DNA of 64,000 nucleotides from positions 1-64,000 of the forward strand of contig NZ_FCNZ02000017.1 in NCBI RefSeq assembly GCF_001544495.1, in the 5' to 3' direction. A program made the position numbers and the translations under genes. Source of the stretch: Caballeronia telluris. Its GTDB lineage: Bacteria > Pseudomonadota > Gammaproteobacteria > Burkholderiales > Burkholderiaceae. Below are positions 34,188 through 43,589 of the stretch, one piece after another. Position 1 is the first letter of the stretch, and each line of letters begins with the position of its first letter. Below the pieces are notes generated by a model. That model did not search any database and was not told the origin of the DNA. It saw only the letters and a list, made by a program, of their open reading frames with translations.

Positions 34188-34475
34188 ATGTCGGAAATTG
34201 CCGTTGTTGCCACGTTCGTTGCGAAACCCGGGCAGGAAGAGAAGTTGAAGGAAGCGTTGCAGGGGCTCGTCGAGCCGACGCTCAAGGAGCGCGGCGCCTT
34301 GCAATACGACTTGCATCGCGATCTGAAGGAGCCGCGGCGCTTCGTCTTCTTCGAGCGCTGGACAAGTGAAGCGGCGCTCGAGGAACACGGCCGCTCGCCG
34401 CATATCCAGGCGCATCGGCTCAATGCGCCGGCGCTCGTCGAGCAAGGCGAGATTCACGTCGTGGCGAAACTCTGA
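34188..34475 (+). CDS. Antibiotic biosynthesis monooxygenase (ABM) family protein
   Basis: A 95-residue single ABM domain (dimeric ferredoxin-like fold). The pattern AVVATFVAKPGQEEKLKEAL, then ERGALQYDLHRDLKEPRRFV and FFERWTSEAALEEHGRSPHI, matches YgiN/ActVA-Orf6-like proteins, small quinol or cofactor-independent monooxygenases. The substrate is unknown. The start at 34188 follows CGAGGAAAACGCCC. It is convergent with the next small gene. Confidence 0.9.
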   Translation: MSEIAVVATFVAKPGQEEKLKEALQGLVEPTLKERGALQYDLHRDLKEPRRFVFFERWTSEAALEEHGRSPHIQAHRLNAPALVEQGEIHVVAKL

Positions 34476-34505
34476 CGCTTGCCGCGAGCGCGCCAGGTCG
34501 CGCGT

Positions 34506-34766
34506 TCAATGCGTTTCGTGCGGGACGTCGAGGATGAGGATGATGGTCCAGTCGGCGTCGCCTTCGTGATGATATTGACGCTCGGCGACGATGAACGGCT
34601 GCTGCTTGCCTTCCGGGCCCAGAAACAGGACATCGCCTTCCATCGGCAGGCATTCCACGGGCGGAAGGGCGAGATAGGCGTCCTTGTTGGCGCTGCGCGG
34701 CATCAGTTTTTCGATCTTGCGAGACGCGGCTTCGGTCCATTCGATGTCGAGCTGGATATTGCTCAT
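34506..34766 (-). CDS. Conserved hypothetical small protein
   Basis: An 86-residue soluble protein starting MSNIQLDIEWTEAASRKIEK. It contains PVECLPMEGDVLFLGPEGKQ, resembling small uncharacterised Burkholderia proteins, and ends in VPHETH. There is no signal peptide, membrane segment or recognised motif. GGAGGAC precedes the start on the minus strand and supports it; the open frame continues upstream only as low-quality sequence. Confidence 0.72.
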   Translation of the reverse strand: MSNIQLDIEWTEAASRKIEKLMPRSANKDAYLALPPVECLPMEGDVLFLGPEGKQQPFIVAERQYHHEGDADWTIILILDVPHETH

Positions 34767-34910
34767 GCTGTCCTCCGCACCTGCGTGCGTTAGCGGGTTC
34801 AACGGGAAAAGGGGCGAAAAATGTCGATGCGCAATGTAGCATACCGCCCGCGCGACTGAGCCGTGCGTCCCGCCAGAAATCGATCTCGCGCGCTGACGCA
34901 CGCCCAATGA

Positions 34911-34952
34911 ATAAAGCCGGAAACCGCGCTTCGCGCGCGGTCTCCGGCTTTA
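34911..34952. terminator. Long hairpin, probable bidirectional terminator
   Basis: ATAAAGCCGGA and ACCGCGC arms pair with GCGCGGT and TCCGGCTTTAT with one A/C mismatch, giving a stem of about 18 pairs. It lies just past the end of the minus-strand gene at 34976. The A/T ends of the arms give weak U-tracts on both strands. Confidence 0.65.
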
Positions 34953-34975
34953 TGTTTTACGAGGAAGCTGGCGGT

Positions 34976-35221
34976 CTACTGGCCGGCTTCGGGCGCCATT
35001 TTCTTCGAACCGGATTTCTTGTGGTGACCCTTGTGGGCCGGCGCCTGCGCGGGCATGTTTTGCATACTATCCTGACGCGATTGCAAGTTCTGCGCGCGCA
35101 TTTCGATATCGGAAATCTTGGCGGGATCGGTGCTCATCGTCACGCCTTGATCGCCCTGCGCATACGCAACCGATGCGACTGCGCTCAGGGACAACAGAAC
35201 AGCCAGGGACACTTTCTTCAT
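34976..35221 (-). CDS. Small exported protein, function unknown
   Basis: An 81-residue protein with a clear signal peptide MKKVSLAVLLSLSAVASVAY ending AYA, leaving a mature peptide of about 60 residues. That part is rich in Gln, Met and Ala and ends in a Lys/His-rich tail (HKGHHKKSGSKK). AGGAGG sits 5 bases before the ATG, so it is probably well translated. The His/Met content might bind metals, but no family is recognised. Confidence 0.75.
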   Translation of the reverse strand: MKKVSLAVLLSLSAVASVAYAQGDQGVTMSTDPAKISDIEMRAQNLQSRQDSMQNMPAQAPAHKGHHKKSGSKKMAPEAGQ

Positions 35222-35542
35222 TGTTACCTCCTAGTAGTAGTTGAACCCGGGAATCGCCTGTCCGATGCTTGGACATCGCCATATGTCTGAGCAAAAACCG
35301 CTCCTGCGGCCGCTCGCGCAACAATGCACGCCAATGTTGCGTTCAATTGCCCGCCAGGATTGAAAGCTCACGGGCCACAAGGAACGGCCCGCGGTATCGG
35401 TATCGGATGCCCGGCTCCAGCCAGTCGAAGACTGAGCGGCGATGATACCGCCGGCCTCGGTCGTTTTCTAGTCCTTATTAATTCGAGACGATCGCGCACG
35501 TCGAATAAGACAATGGCGTTGCGACGAAACGGATCGATGAGA
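35222..35542. other. Intergenic region with no recognised feature
   Basis: About 321 bases between two minus-strand genes. Apart from the ribosome-binding site of the small exported protein at its left edge, I see no gene, terminator or convincing promoter. Confidence 0.5.
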
Positions 35543-36313
35543 TCAGTAGAGATGCAGCCGGCGATATACATGAAAGCGCGCGATTCCCACGAGTTCGTGC
35601 CACGCGATCTCCGCCGTGACGAAGCCTTCGATGGTCGGGAAAAAGGTCGCGCGCGCGAACCGCACGTTCGACACGACGGGCTGCGGCGTCAGGCCAAAAG
35701 CCTCGAAAGCGAGCATGGCGCGCTGCATGTGATATGAAGAAGTGACGACGATCAGCGTATCGTCATGTTCGGGCCGCAAAATGGCGGCGACGTTGCGCGC
35801 GTTCTGATAAGTGTTGAGGCTCTGGTTCTCGCGCGCGAGGTCCGCGCCGTTCACGCCGCGAGCGAGCAGGTAGGGCGCGTAGTTGTCGGCTTCGGCCTCG
35901 CCGTGATGTTGCGGATCGCCGCCGCTCACGATGACCCGGCACACCGCGCCGCTGTCCCTGCATGCGCGATACAACTCGGCCGTCACGCGGATACGCAGGA
36001 TCGAATCGCGCTTGGGGACGAGCCGGGAATCGCCGTGCCGGTCAGTTCCGCCGCCTAGCAGAACAATTGTCGTGCGCGGCGCGAATTCGGGCGCGAGCAC
36101 CTGTTCATAACCGCGCTGAACGAAGTCGAGCGCGGGGCGCGAGAGCCAGCCCGCCCCGAAGGCCCAGAAGACGATGCAGCAGAGGATTGCAATTACGGCG
36201 CGCTTTCGTCGCCAAAGCGCAAATAGCGCAAAAAAAAGCAGCAATAAAGTGAATAGAACCAATTTGATTGGGGTAACGTATGGTTTTCGAGACAATCCGC
36301 TGCGCCGTCGCAT
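35543..36313 (-). CDS. YdcF/SanA/ElyC-like membrane protein (DUF218)
   Basis: A 256-residue protein with two N-terminal membrane segments at about 14-33 (VLFTLLLLFFALFALW) and 38-57 (AVIAILCCIVFWAFGAGW). A DUF218 domain follows: APRTTIVLLGGGTDRHGDSR, VCRVIVSGGDPQHHGEAEAD, SLNTYQNARNVAAIL, VVTSSYHMQRAMLAF. The family includes ElyC and SanA, linked to peptidoglycan or envelope integrity; biochemical activity is unknown. The start at 36313 puts a basic stretch before the first membrane segment. Confidence 0.87.
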   Translation of the reverse strand: MRRRSGLSRKPYVTPIKLVLFTLLLLFFALFALWRRKRAVIAILCCIVFWAFGAGWLSRPALDFVQRGYEQVLAPEFAPRTTIVLLGGGTDRHGDSRLVPKRDSILRIRVTAELYRACRDSGAVCRVIVSGGDPQHHGEAEADNYAPYLLARGVNGADLARENQSLNTYQNARNVAAILRPEHDDTLIVVTSSYHMQRAMLAFEAFGLTPQPVVSNVRFARATFFPTIEGFVTAEIAWHELVGIARFHVYRRLHLY

Positions 36314-36542
36314 TCTCTGGAATACGCCGACGAATGGCGGGTGAAGCGTGCGATCAGCACGCCTGGAACGGGGGCTTGAAATAACAAGCAGCACCTAGCG
36401 CAAGCGGCGGCTGCGATTCCGGTCCTGGGCCGCGAAGCGGCGTACGGAGCGGATAGGGCATGCCGCCTTTAGTCGGTGCCGCGGGGGTCGTCTGACTGCT
36501 CGCACGCGGTGCCGTCATGGCTGCACAGGAAGAAAGAACGAA

Positions 36543-36854
36543 ATGACCACGTATTCTAACGAAGCCGTACTCGAAGCGCTCCGGCGAGCCCAGTATCGTC
36601 AGGTCCCGTGGGCGAAACGCCCTCCCGTGTTCGATCAATTGCGTGCGCTCGGTTTGCTCGAACTCGTCCGTCAGCGCACGGTGGCGCCGGCGCCCGGGTT
36701 TCACGCGCCGGTCGATATCGCTGTCGTCACCGAGCGGGGCCGGCTCGAATTCAACCGCCTCGCACGCGACGAACGTTCGATGGACTGGGATCTGCATCGC
36801 GCCGAGCGCTACACCCTCGCCACGCACGAACCGGTTCTCGAGGCCCGGGTCTAG
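36543..36854 (+). CDS. Hypothetical protein, winged-helix-like
   Basis: A 103-residue soluble protein starting MTTYSNEAVLEALRRAQYRQ, preceded by AGGAAGAAAG. The segments RPPVFDQLRALGLLELVRQR and VVTERGRLEFNRL could form a small winged-helix fold (a helix, a turn, then a beta wing), but no family is recognised. It has no close partner gene. Codon use resembles neighbouring genes, which supports it being real. Confidence 0.6.
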   Translation: MTTYSNEAVLEALRRAQYRQVPWAKRPPVFDQLRALGLLELVRQRTVAPAPGFHAPVDIAVVTERGRLEFNRLARDERSMDWDLHRAERYTLATHEPVLEARV

Positions 36855-36986
36855 GACAGCACGGCTCGAACCCGGGACGCGACACTCGCCACGTTCCAAG
36901 GGAATGAGATAAGGGCGGAAAAGCGCCGGGGTGCGGTGTCGGCGCGGCAGTGACCGCCTTGGCCCGACGCCGGTCAGAACGGCCGG

Positions 36987-37018
36987 CCGAAAAAAAGCCC
37001 GTATCACAAGGATACGGG
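36987..37018 (-). terminator. Terminator on the minus strand
   Basis: On the minus strand GCCCGTATCC pairs with GATACGGGC across a short TTGT loop and is followed by a run of T residues. It lies 130-170 bases past the 37161 stop and 12 bases past the 37030 stop of the next gene in another frame. Confidence 0.85.
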
Positions 37019-37160
37019 CATACCGGATCTTACTGCTGCCACGCTGTGCTCATGGCATTGGATGGGACTCGTGGAGCCGTCAGTGGTTCCCGCTGAGCAT
37101 CGGGCGAATTCAGATCGCTCTTGGAATCACCCTGGTATGTGGTTCTGCCCACGCGTTGCG

Positions 37161-37418
37161 TCAATGTCGACGTGGACGTTCTTCTTGCTCGTCGTCCGGG
37201 CGCACCCGCACGTTGCTCGCAATATCGCCGCGCAGATCGCCTCGCGGCGCGGGCGGACTGAAGTCCCTGGCACGAGCGACATCCTGTTGAGCGGGCGCAG
37301 TCGCTTGAGCGCTTGCCTGGACGCTGAGATCTTCGGGTTGCAACTGCGCCTGCGCGTTCGCCGCTCCACACAAAATTGAAACGACAATGCCGCACGCAAG
37401 CCGTGACATTGGTCTCAT
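37161..37418 (-). CDS. Small exported protein, possibly frameshifted
   Basis: An 85-residue frame with a signal peptide, MRPMSRLACGIVVSILCGAA then NAQAQ. A Gln/Ala-rich and charged mature part follows, ending DDEQEERPRRH. GGGAG lies 7 bases before the ATG. After the stop, a different frame stays open to 37030 with protein-like composition (QRVGRTTYQGDSKSDLNSPD), and the terminator follows just 12 bases later. The original product may therefore have been about 125 residues, with a frameshift near 37165-37185. No family is recognised. Confidence 0.6.
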   Translation of the reverse strand: MRPMSRLACGIVVSILCGAANAQAQLQPEDLSVQASAQATAPAQQDVARARDFSPPAPRGDLRGDIASNVRVRPDDEQEERPRRH

Positions 37419-37677
37419 GGTGAGCTCCCTTCAGGCCAATACGAAAGCCCGTTCGATAGGTCACCAACTTATGCCAGCACGCCTGTCGGCGCTGTAAATA
37501 ATGGTAAAGAGTTGTTTCGATGCTGGAAAAGCCGAACGACAAGCGCGTCAGAACGCACTTTCATGCGGAAGGGAATCGATCGAGGTTTCGCCTGGCAGCA
37601 GGCGAAACCTCGCGAAGGAAAAGCGCAAAAAGATTTTGACGCTTTTTGTTCATGCCAAGATGCAGTCAGTCGATCGC

Positions 37678-38079
37678 TCAGGCCATTTTGGCTGGCGCGC
37701 GCCACGATTCCGGATTGGTCCAGAACGCGCCGCGCAGACGATCGCGGCTCGGCGGTGCAGGCGGTTTGGCAGCAGTCGAACCGATGCGGCCGCGCAGCGA
37801 CACTTCCCGGCCGTTGTTGCCGAGTCGCTTCACGATTTCGGCGAGGGTGCCATCGGCCTGCCATTCGTCGAACCGGCGACGGCAGGTCGGCGGCGACGGA
37901 TAGCGGCCGGGCAGCTTCGACCAGCCTTCACCGGTCGAAAGCACCCACAGCACCGCGTTGACCACTGCGCGCGCTTCGACGCGCGGACGGCCGCGCCGCT
38001 CACTGCGTGCAGGTTCCGAACAGAACAGCGCCTCGACCAGCGCCCACTCGTTATCTCTCAAATCGTCGAACAGCGTCAT
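37678..38079 (-). CDS. IS5-type transposase N-terminal domain protein (truncated)
   Basis: A 133-residue protein matching the N-terminal DUF4096 (HTH-like) region of IS5-family transposases: LRDNEWALVEALFCSEPARS, RRGRPRVEARAVVNAVLWVL, STGEGWSKLPGRYPSPPTCR, RRFDEWQADGTLAEIVKRLG. The DDE catalytic domain is missing; the last 40 residues are unrelated and Pro/Arg-rich. I see no inverted repeats or target duplication around it. Similar stand-alone proteins are, as I recall, widespread in Burkholderia, so it is either an IS remnant or a domesticated DNA-binding protein. Confidence 0.75.
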   Translation of the reverse strand: MTLFDDLRDNEWALVEALFCSEPARSERRGRPRVEARAVVNAVLWVLSTGEGWSKLPGRYPSPPTCRRRFDEWQADGTLAEIVKRLGNNGREVSLRGRIGSTAAKPPAPPSRDRLRGAFWTNPESWRAPAKMA

Positions 38080-38605
38080 GTTTCACCTCAGCGAAGCTAA
38101 CCCCGGTGCGCCGCCCCGCGCCGCGCACTCTGGTCGGAATTCGAAGAACGAATACCAGGCAGATCGGATACCGTCTGCGGCGGACGATTTGCTTATGACC
38201 GCTGACGGCGCCGACCCTGTGCGCAATGAAATGCGAGAACCGTGCCATGTGAGCAGCAAATGCCGGGAAACCCACATGGCAGTAGGCTGGCGCGATGCCA
38301 GCATGGCCGCTATCAGACCCGAAACAGGGTATTTGCGAAATCGGGACAATCACCAATCCAGTGCAGCAAGCCCTCACTGCGTGCGTTGCGGGCATTTTGT
38401 TGCACCGCAGCGAACCTCGTTTCGAACGATCGTTCCCGCCAAAACGCGCACTGATCGGTGTGATTGATGACGGACGGGAACGAACGCGACGCGCAATGTG
38501 ACGCTGCCGGCAGTTGCGCGTATTCATCGCGTGGCGCGCTTGCGCAGCTTCAGCCGCCCGGCGCCAGCGCGGTAGACTTCCATTTTCTATCGACGGGGCG
38601 GAGCG
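38080..38605. other. Intergenic region between transposase-like gene and aminotransferase
   Basis: A 526-base stretch without a convincing gene on either strand. It holds a perfect 12-bp palindrome GAACGATCGTTC at 38425-38436 and a GGGAACGAACG motif near 38472, which could be operator sequences. No clear terminator or sigma-70 promoter was found. Confidence 0.5.
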
Positions 38606-39853
38606 ATGAGCGAATCGGCGGGAGCGGTATCGGCGGAGTTGGGCGTGTTGAGTGGCACAAGTGGCGGCGAGCACGGCGGCCACGCGCCGAACGCACGCGA
38701 TGCCGTGCGTGATTTGCGTCCGTCGCAGATCCGCGAGGTCGCGAACGCCGGTTTCGGCGTGCCGGACGTGCTGCCGTTCTGGTTCGGCGAATCGGATCGC
38801 GTGACGCCGCAGTTCATCCGCGACGCCGCGAGCCGCGCGCTCGCCGACGGCGCCACCTTCTACACGCACAATCTCGGCATCGCGCCGCTGCGCGAGGCGC
38901 TCGCCGGCTACGTGAGCGCGCTGCACGGCACGACGGAGCCCGGGCACATCGCGGTCACGAGCGCGGGCGTCAATGCGCTGATGCTCGCCGCGCAGCTCGT
39001 GGCGGGCGCGGGCGACCGGGTCGTCGCGGTCACGCCGCTGTGGCCGAACCTCGTCGAGATCCCGAAGATCCTGGGCGCGCATGTCGAGACCGTCTCGCTC
39101 ACCTACGGCGCCGACGGCTGGACGCTCGATCTCGAACGCCTCCTCGCCGCGCTGACGCCCGGCACGCGGATGCTCATGATCAACTCGCCGAACAATCCGA
39201 CCGGCTGGACGATGACCCGCGACGAGCAGCGCGCGGTGCTCGAGCATTGCCGGCGTCACGGTATCTGGATCGTCGCGGACGAAGTCTACGAGCGGCTCTA
39301 TTACGGTGCAGAGGGGCGCGTGGCGCCGTCGTTCCTCGATCTCGCGACGCGCGACGAACGCGTGATCGCGGTGAACTCGTTTTCGAAGGCATGGCTGATG
39401 ACGGGCTGGCGCCTCGGCTGGCTCGTCGCCCCGGCGGCGCTCATGGACGACCTCGGCAAGCTCGTCGAATACAACACGTCGTGCGCGCCGTCGTTCGTTC
39501 AGCAGGCGGGCGTCGTCGCGGTGCAGGAAGGCGAGCGGTTCACGGCGTCGCTCGTCGACGACTTGCGTGCGAGCCGCGATCATCTCGTCGCCGCGCTGCG
39601 GGCGATCCCGGGCGTGGACGTGCGCGCGCCGCTCGGCGCGATGTATCTCTTTTTCTCGCTGCCCGGCGCCGGACGCAGTCTCGACCTATGCAAGGCGCTC
39701 GTGCGCGAGGCGCATCTCGGGCTCGCGCCCGGCAGCGCGTTCGGCGCGGAGGGCGAGGGCTTCGTGCGCTGGTGCTACGCGTGCGACCCTGCGAGGCTCG
39801 ATCGGGGTGTCGAGCGGCTGCGCGAATTTCTTGCGTCGAACGCGCGTTCCTGA
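38606..39853 (+). CDS. Class I/II pyridoxal phosphate aminotransferase
   Basis: A 415-residue fold-type I aminotransferase. Key motifs are SPNNPTGWTMTRDEQRAVLE, the PLP-contacting VADEVYERLYYG, and the Schiff-base lysine in NSFSKAWLMTGWRLGW. The C-terminal R in GFVRWCYACDP would bind the substrate carboxylate. The first 35 residues are a variable Gly/Ala-rich extension; an internal start cannot be excluded. It transfers amino groups between an amino acid and a 2-oxoacid; the substrate is not evident. It stands alone, 396 bases before scpB. Confidence 0.9.
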   Translation: MSESAGAVSAELGVLSGTSGGEHGGHAPNARDAVRDLRPSQIREVANAGFGVPDVLPFWFGESDRVTPQFIRDAASRALADGATFYTHNLGIAPLREALAGYVSALHGTTEPGHIAVTSAGVNALMLAAQLVAGAGDRVVAVTPLWPNLVEIPKILGAHVETVSLTYGADGWTLDLERLLAALTPGTRMLMINSPNNPTGWTMTRDEQRAVLEHCRRHGIWIVADEVYERLYYGAEGRVAPSFLDLATRDERVIAVNSFSKAWLMTGWRLGWLVAPAALMDDLGKLVEYNTSCAPSFVQQAGVVAVQEGERFTASLVDDLRASRDHLVAALRAIPGVDVRAPLGAMYLFFSLPGAGRSLDLCKALVREAHLGLAPGSAFGAEGEGFVRWCYACDPARLDRGVERLREFLASNARS

Positions 39854-40249
39854 CCCATGCCACGGTGCGAAACACGCTTTTTGTGCGCCCTTTGGCGTTG
39901 CGACGTGAGCGTTCGCGAGGCGAAATGTTTCACCTTTACGCACCGGTTCTTTTTGCGTAATATGGCGCTCAGTCACGCGCTTGGCGCCAGTCAATGCGCT
40001 ACTCCGTCCGACTGGGATGGCTCGGTGACCCGCCAGAAGTACCGCGAATAGTCTGATTCGCACTGGCCGGTCGCCCGGTTCGGCTCCCCCCGGTGCGTGC
40101 TCCCAATCAATATGACCGACCAAAATCGGGCGAGCGCGTCTAGAAATTCCGTGTTCCAGTTTCATCGTCCGCAGCATTGCCCGGACGCACTGGCCCGCTC
40201 GAATCCGATTGATCCGGTTCATTGACCATACAGGGTCTGACCTAGCTGC
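39854..40249. other. Intergenic region upstream of scpB
   Basis: About 396 bases with no convincing gene. It contains a candidate promoter (39935-39963) that would leave a long leader of about 280 bases before scpB. No terminator for the aminotransferase gene is visible. Confidence 0.5.
39935..39963 (+). promoter_or_regulatory. Candidate promoter for scpB
   Basis: TTTACG (39935-39940), a 17-base spacer and TAATAT (39958-39963). Confidence 0.4.
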
Positions 40250-41275
40250 ATGAATACCCAAGAGGCGAAGATCGTCCTCGAGACTGCTTTGATTTGCGCG
40301 CAGGAACCGCTGAAACTCGGAGAGTTGCGCAAGCTCTTCGCCGACGATATTTCGGCTGACACCGTCCGCACGCTGCTCGAAGGCCTGAAGGAAGACTGGT
40401 CCGGCCGCGGCGTGGAACTGGTGGCGCTCGCGTCCGGATGGCGCTTTCAAAGCAAGCCCGCAATGCGGGGTTATCTCGATCGGCTGCACCCGGAAAAGCC
40501 GCCCAAGTACTCGCGCGCCGTTCTCGAAACGCTCGCGATCATCGCCTATCGGCAGCCGGTGACGCGGGGCGACATCGAGGAAATTCGCGGCGTCACCGTG
40601 AACACGCAGGTCGTGAAGCAGCTCGAGGACCGCAGCTGGATCGAGGTGATCGGTCATCGCGACGTGCCGGGGCGCCCGGCGCTTTACGCGACGACCAAGC
40701 AGTTTCTCGACGATCTCGGCCTCACCGCGCTCGACGAATTGCCCGCGCTGGATAATCCGTCCGCGCAGTTCGAAGCGGCACTGATGGCGCAGCATTCGAT
40801 CGAGTTTGTCGAGGGCGATGCGCCCGCTTCCGGTGCCGGCGAGCCACCTTTGCCGCAGGATGCGGCCGATTTCGACGCGGCCGGGGAACACGGCGTGCAG
40901 CCGGCAGTCCACGAGGAAGGGGCAGCGCAGGAAGGCTTGCCCGCCGACGAAACGCACGCCGAAGCGGGCACGCCGGCTGCTGCCACGGCCTTCGATGTCG
41001 AAGCGCCGCGCGAATCGGCGTCGACGACGAACCACGAGGCGTCAGCGCCGGCCGGCTCCGCCGCCATAGTGCCCGACGCACCTGCGCAAGCAGACGAACA
41101 GCAACACGCAGTACCCCCGACCGACCGGGCGCAGCACGACACTCACGTGAGCGCGACCGGACCGGAACCGGTGCAGGCGAGCCATAGCGAACCCGAAGAA
41201 CGCGACGCCGCCACGCCGGACGACAACCCGCTCACCGACGACGATACCGACGAACGGGAAGCACGCCGCGCCTGA
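40250..41275 (+). CDS. scpB: Segregation and condensation protein B
   Basis: A 341-residue protein. The winged-helix core at about 1-185 starts [20 protein letters not shown] and includes [40 protein letters not shown] and [18 protein letters not shown]. These are the ScpB signatures. ScpB dimers bind ScpA and join SMC in chromosome condensation. The last 150 residues are an acidic, Ala/Glu/Pro-rich low-complexity tail not found in shorter homologues. rluB follows after 123 bases; scpB-rluB adjacency is common in bacteria. Confidence 0.93.
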   Translation: MNTQEAKIVLETALICAQEPLKLGELRKLFADDISADTVRTLLEGLKEDWSGRGVELVALASGWRFQSKPAMRGYLDRLHPEKPPKYSRAVLETLAIIAYRQPVTRGDIEEIRGVTVNTQVVKQLEDRSWIEVIGHRDVPGRPALYATTKQFLDDLGLTALDELPALDNPSAQFEAALMAQHSIEFVEGDAPASGAGEPPLPQDAADFDAAGEHGVQPAVHEEGAAQEGLPADETHAEAGTPAAATAFDVEAPRESASTTNHEASAPAGSAAIVPDAPAQADEQQHAVPPTDRAQHDTHVSATGPEPVQASHSEPEERDAATPDDNPLTDDDTDEREARRA

Positions 41276-41398
41276 TGCAATTGCACGGACCCTGATCCGG
41301 CTGTCCATAACGATCAGTTCACACGATCAGCCGAACGATCAGCGGATTTTTTTGACGCGCCCGCGACGGGCGCGCGACTCGACACATTTGAGGTTGTT

Positions 41399-43267
41399 TT
41401 GACACACTCCCACGACAGCGATTCGCCCGAATCCGAGCGCCCCGTTCGTGCCACGGACGCACAAGGCCCGTCCTCGAACGACGACCGCGACGACCGCGCG
41501 CGCGCCGACGATTCCGCCGAGAGCGATGATCGCCCGCGTCGCGGCTTGCGTCGCGGACCGCGCAGCCTGATCGCCCGGCGCCGTGCCGTCGCGAAGACGA
41601 AGGGTGCCGAGGAAGGCGTCCCGGCGACCGGCGCGGTGGCGGAAGCGCCGCCGGATGGCGTCGTCGTCGCGCAGGTTCGCATGCCGCGCAAGGATGCGGG
41701 CGCGCGCGCGCCCCGCAAGGACGCGGCCAAGCGCGAGGGCGGCGCCAGTCGGGACGCGGCGGGCAAGGAGCCGAAGGACGGATCGCGCGAAGGCGGCCGC
41801 CGTCAGCCGGGCGCGCAAAAGAAGCGCGGCAAGCGCGACGACGCGGACGCACCGGTGCAGAGCCCGGCTGCGGCAGCCGTCGACGATGTGTTCGCCTACG
41901 TCACGTCACCTGCGTTCGACGCAGACAACAGCGCGGGCAGCGTGCGCGCGCCGATGCTGCGCCGCGGCCGTGATGCACTGCAAAAGCGCGTGCTGGAACC
42001 CGATGATGACGCGCCGAAGCTCCACAAGGTGCTCGCCGAAGCGGGCATGGGATCGCGTCGGGACATGGAAGAGCTGATCATCGCGGGCCGCGTGTCGGTG
42101 AACGGCGAGCCGGCGCACATCGGCCAGCGCATCATGCCGACCGACCAGGTCCGGATCAACGGCAAGCCGGTGAAGCGCAAGCTCACGAGCAAGCCGCCGC
42201 GCATCCTGCTGTATCACAAGCCGACCGGTGAAATCGTGAGTCATGCCGATCCGGAAGGCCGCCCGTCGGTGTTCGACAAGCTGCCGCCGATGAAAACGGC
42301 CAAGTGGCTCGCCGTCGGCCGGCTCGACTTCAATACCGAAGGCCTGCTGCTCCTCACGACCTCGGGCGATCTGGCGAACCGCTTCATGCATCCGCGTTAC
42401 AGCGTCGAGCGCGAGTACGCAGTGCGGGTGGTCGGCGAGCTGTCGGAAGGGATGCGCCAGAAGCTCCTGAAGGGCGTCGAGCTCGACGACGGTCCTGCCA
42501 ACTTCCTGCGTATCCGCGACGGCGGCGGCGAAGGCACGAACCACTGGTATCACGTGGCGCTGGCCGAAGGCCGCAACCGCGAAGTGCGCCGGATGTTCGA
42601 AGCGGCCGGCCTGATGGTGAGCCGGCTGATTCGCACGCGTCACGGTCCGATCGCGTTGCCGAAGGGACTGAAGCGCGGCCGTTGGGAAGAACTCGAGGAC
42701 AACCAGGTGCGCAGCCTGATGGAATCGGTCGGACTCAAGGCGCCGGTGGAGGAAAAGGGCGGACGCAATTCGGCACCGCGCGTGCAGCCGGACCCGATGC
42801 AGACGTCGATGGGGTTCATCACGCGTGAGCCCGTACTCAGCTCGCACTCGCGTATGGCGCAGACGCCCACGCGCGGCGGCGGCGGCGCGGGCGGCGGTCG
42901 GCGCGGCGCGGCGGGCGGTTTCGGCAATTCGACGGGCGGCTTCGGCGGCACCGGCGGTTTCGGCGGAGCCAGCGGCGTCGGTGGTGGCCGGGGCGGGCGC
43001 GAAGCGGACGGCAATCGCGCTGGCGGCGAGCCGAACGGCAATCGCGCGCCGGGCGGCCGTGGCGGCGCCGGTCCGCGTGGCACTCGTGCGCAGGGCGGTC
43101 CCCAAGGGCCGGCAGCCGGCGGCGGGAAGCGCACCGGCGCGGCGGGTCCGCGTGCTGGCGGGCGTCAGGGTCCGCAAGGCGGCGGTCAGGGCAAGCCTGG
43201 CAATGCGGGCGGCGCGGGACGCGGTCCGCGCCCGGCCACGCCGCGCAACCGCACGCGCGGTCGCTGA
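41399..43267 (+). CDS. rluB: 23S rRNA pseudouridine synthase RluB with long extensions, TTG start
   Basis: A 622-residue protein. The basic/acidic N-terminal extension covers about 1-205. An S4 RNA-binding domain follows at about 205-265 ([20 protein letters not shown]). The catalytic pseudouridine synthase domain is about 270-450, with catalytic D310 in [14 protein letters not shown]. The C-terminal 150 residues are Gly/Arg/Ala-rich with RGG-like motifs. RluB makes pseudouridine 2605 of 23S rRNA in E. coli. The reading frame begins with TTG at 41399 after GAGG at 41390-41393; no ATG is available in the N-terminal region. Confidence 0.92.
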   Translation: MTHSHDSDSPESERPVRATDAQGPSSNDDRDDRARADDSAESDDRPRRGLRRGPRSLIARRRAVAKTKGAEEGVPATGAVAEAPPDGVVVAQVRMPRKDAGARAPRKDAAKREGGASRDAAGKEPKDGSREGGRRQPGAQKKRGKRDDADAPVQSPAAAAVDDVFAYVTSPAFDADNSAGSVRAPMLRRGRDALQKRVLEPDDDAPKLHKVLAEAGMGSRRDMEELIIAGRVSVNGEPAHIGQRIMPTDQVRINGKPVKRKLTSKPPRILLYHKPTGEIVSHADPEGRPSVFDKLPPMKTAKWLAVGRLDFNTEGLLLLTTSGDLANRFMHPRYSVEREYAVRVVGELSEGMRQKLLKGVELDDGPANFLRIRDGGGEGTNHWYHVALAEGRNREVRRMFEAAGLMVSRLIRTRHGPIALPKGLKRGRWEELEDNQVRSLMESVGLKAPVEEKGGRNSAPRVQPDPMQTSMGFITREPVLSSHSRMAQTPTRGGGGAGGGRRGAAGGFGNSTGGFGGTGGFGGASGVGGGRGGREADGNRAGGEPNGNRAPGGRGGAGPRGTRAQGGPQGPAAGGGKRTGAAGPRAGGRQGPQGGGQGKPGNAGGAGRGPRPATPRNRTRGR

Positions 43268-43347
43268 ACGAGGTGCGCGGTCGAGCTTGAAACGCAACGG
43301 TCCGGCCGCATCTCGAACGCACCGGCCGGGCGCGATGGGTTCGATCA

Positions 43348-43375
43348 CGAAGGGGCACGCCAGCGTGCCCCTTCG
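43348..43375. other. Perfect 13-bp inverted repeat after rluB
   Basis: CGAAGGGGCACGC and GCGTGCCCCTTCG are separated by only CA. There is no T tract on either strand, so it is not a standard terminator. It may protect or process the rluB transcript end. Confidence 0.5.
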
Positions 43376-43489
43376 CATTGGCCACCCGCTTCGCAAGACA
43401 TCGGCAAACGTTGCGCGTGTTTCCCAGCGAAATCGCGGGGAATCGACGCTGGATCGGCCGCGAATGTGCGGCAAACGCGTCGGGTTCGG

Positions 43490-43518
43490 TTGCCTTTATC
43501 ACGAAAAATGGCTAAAAT
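43490..43518 (+). promoter_or_regulatory. Promoter of the rimP-nusA-infB operon
   Basis: TTGCCT (43490-43495), a 17-base spacer and TAAAAT (43513-43518). The predicted transcription start is near 43525, about 200 bases before rimP. Confidence 0.75.
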
Positions 43519-43589
43519 CACAAAGTCGCTGGGCATGCAGTTTCGTGGAGCTAGTCATAGCCGCCCGGATGCGACCTCGGTTTAAAAGA

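Noticed and set aside
36354-37007. A 217-codon minus-strand frame opposite the 103-residue hypothetical protein
   Set aside because: Composition looks like antisense; the start lies in the terminator region. The plus-strand frame has a ribosome-binding site.
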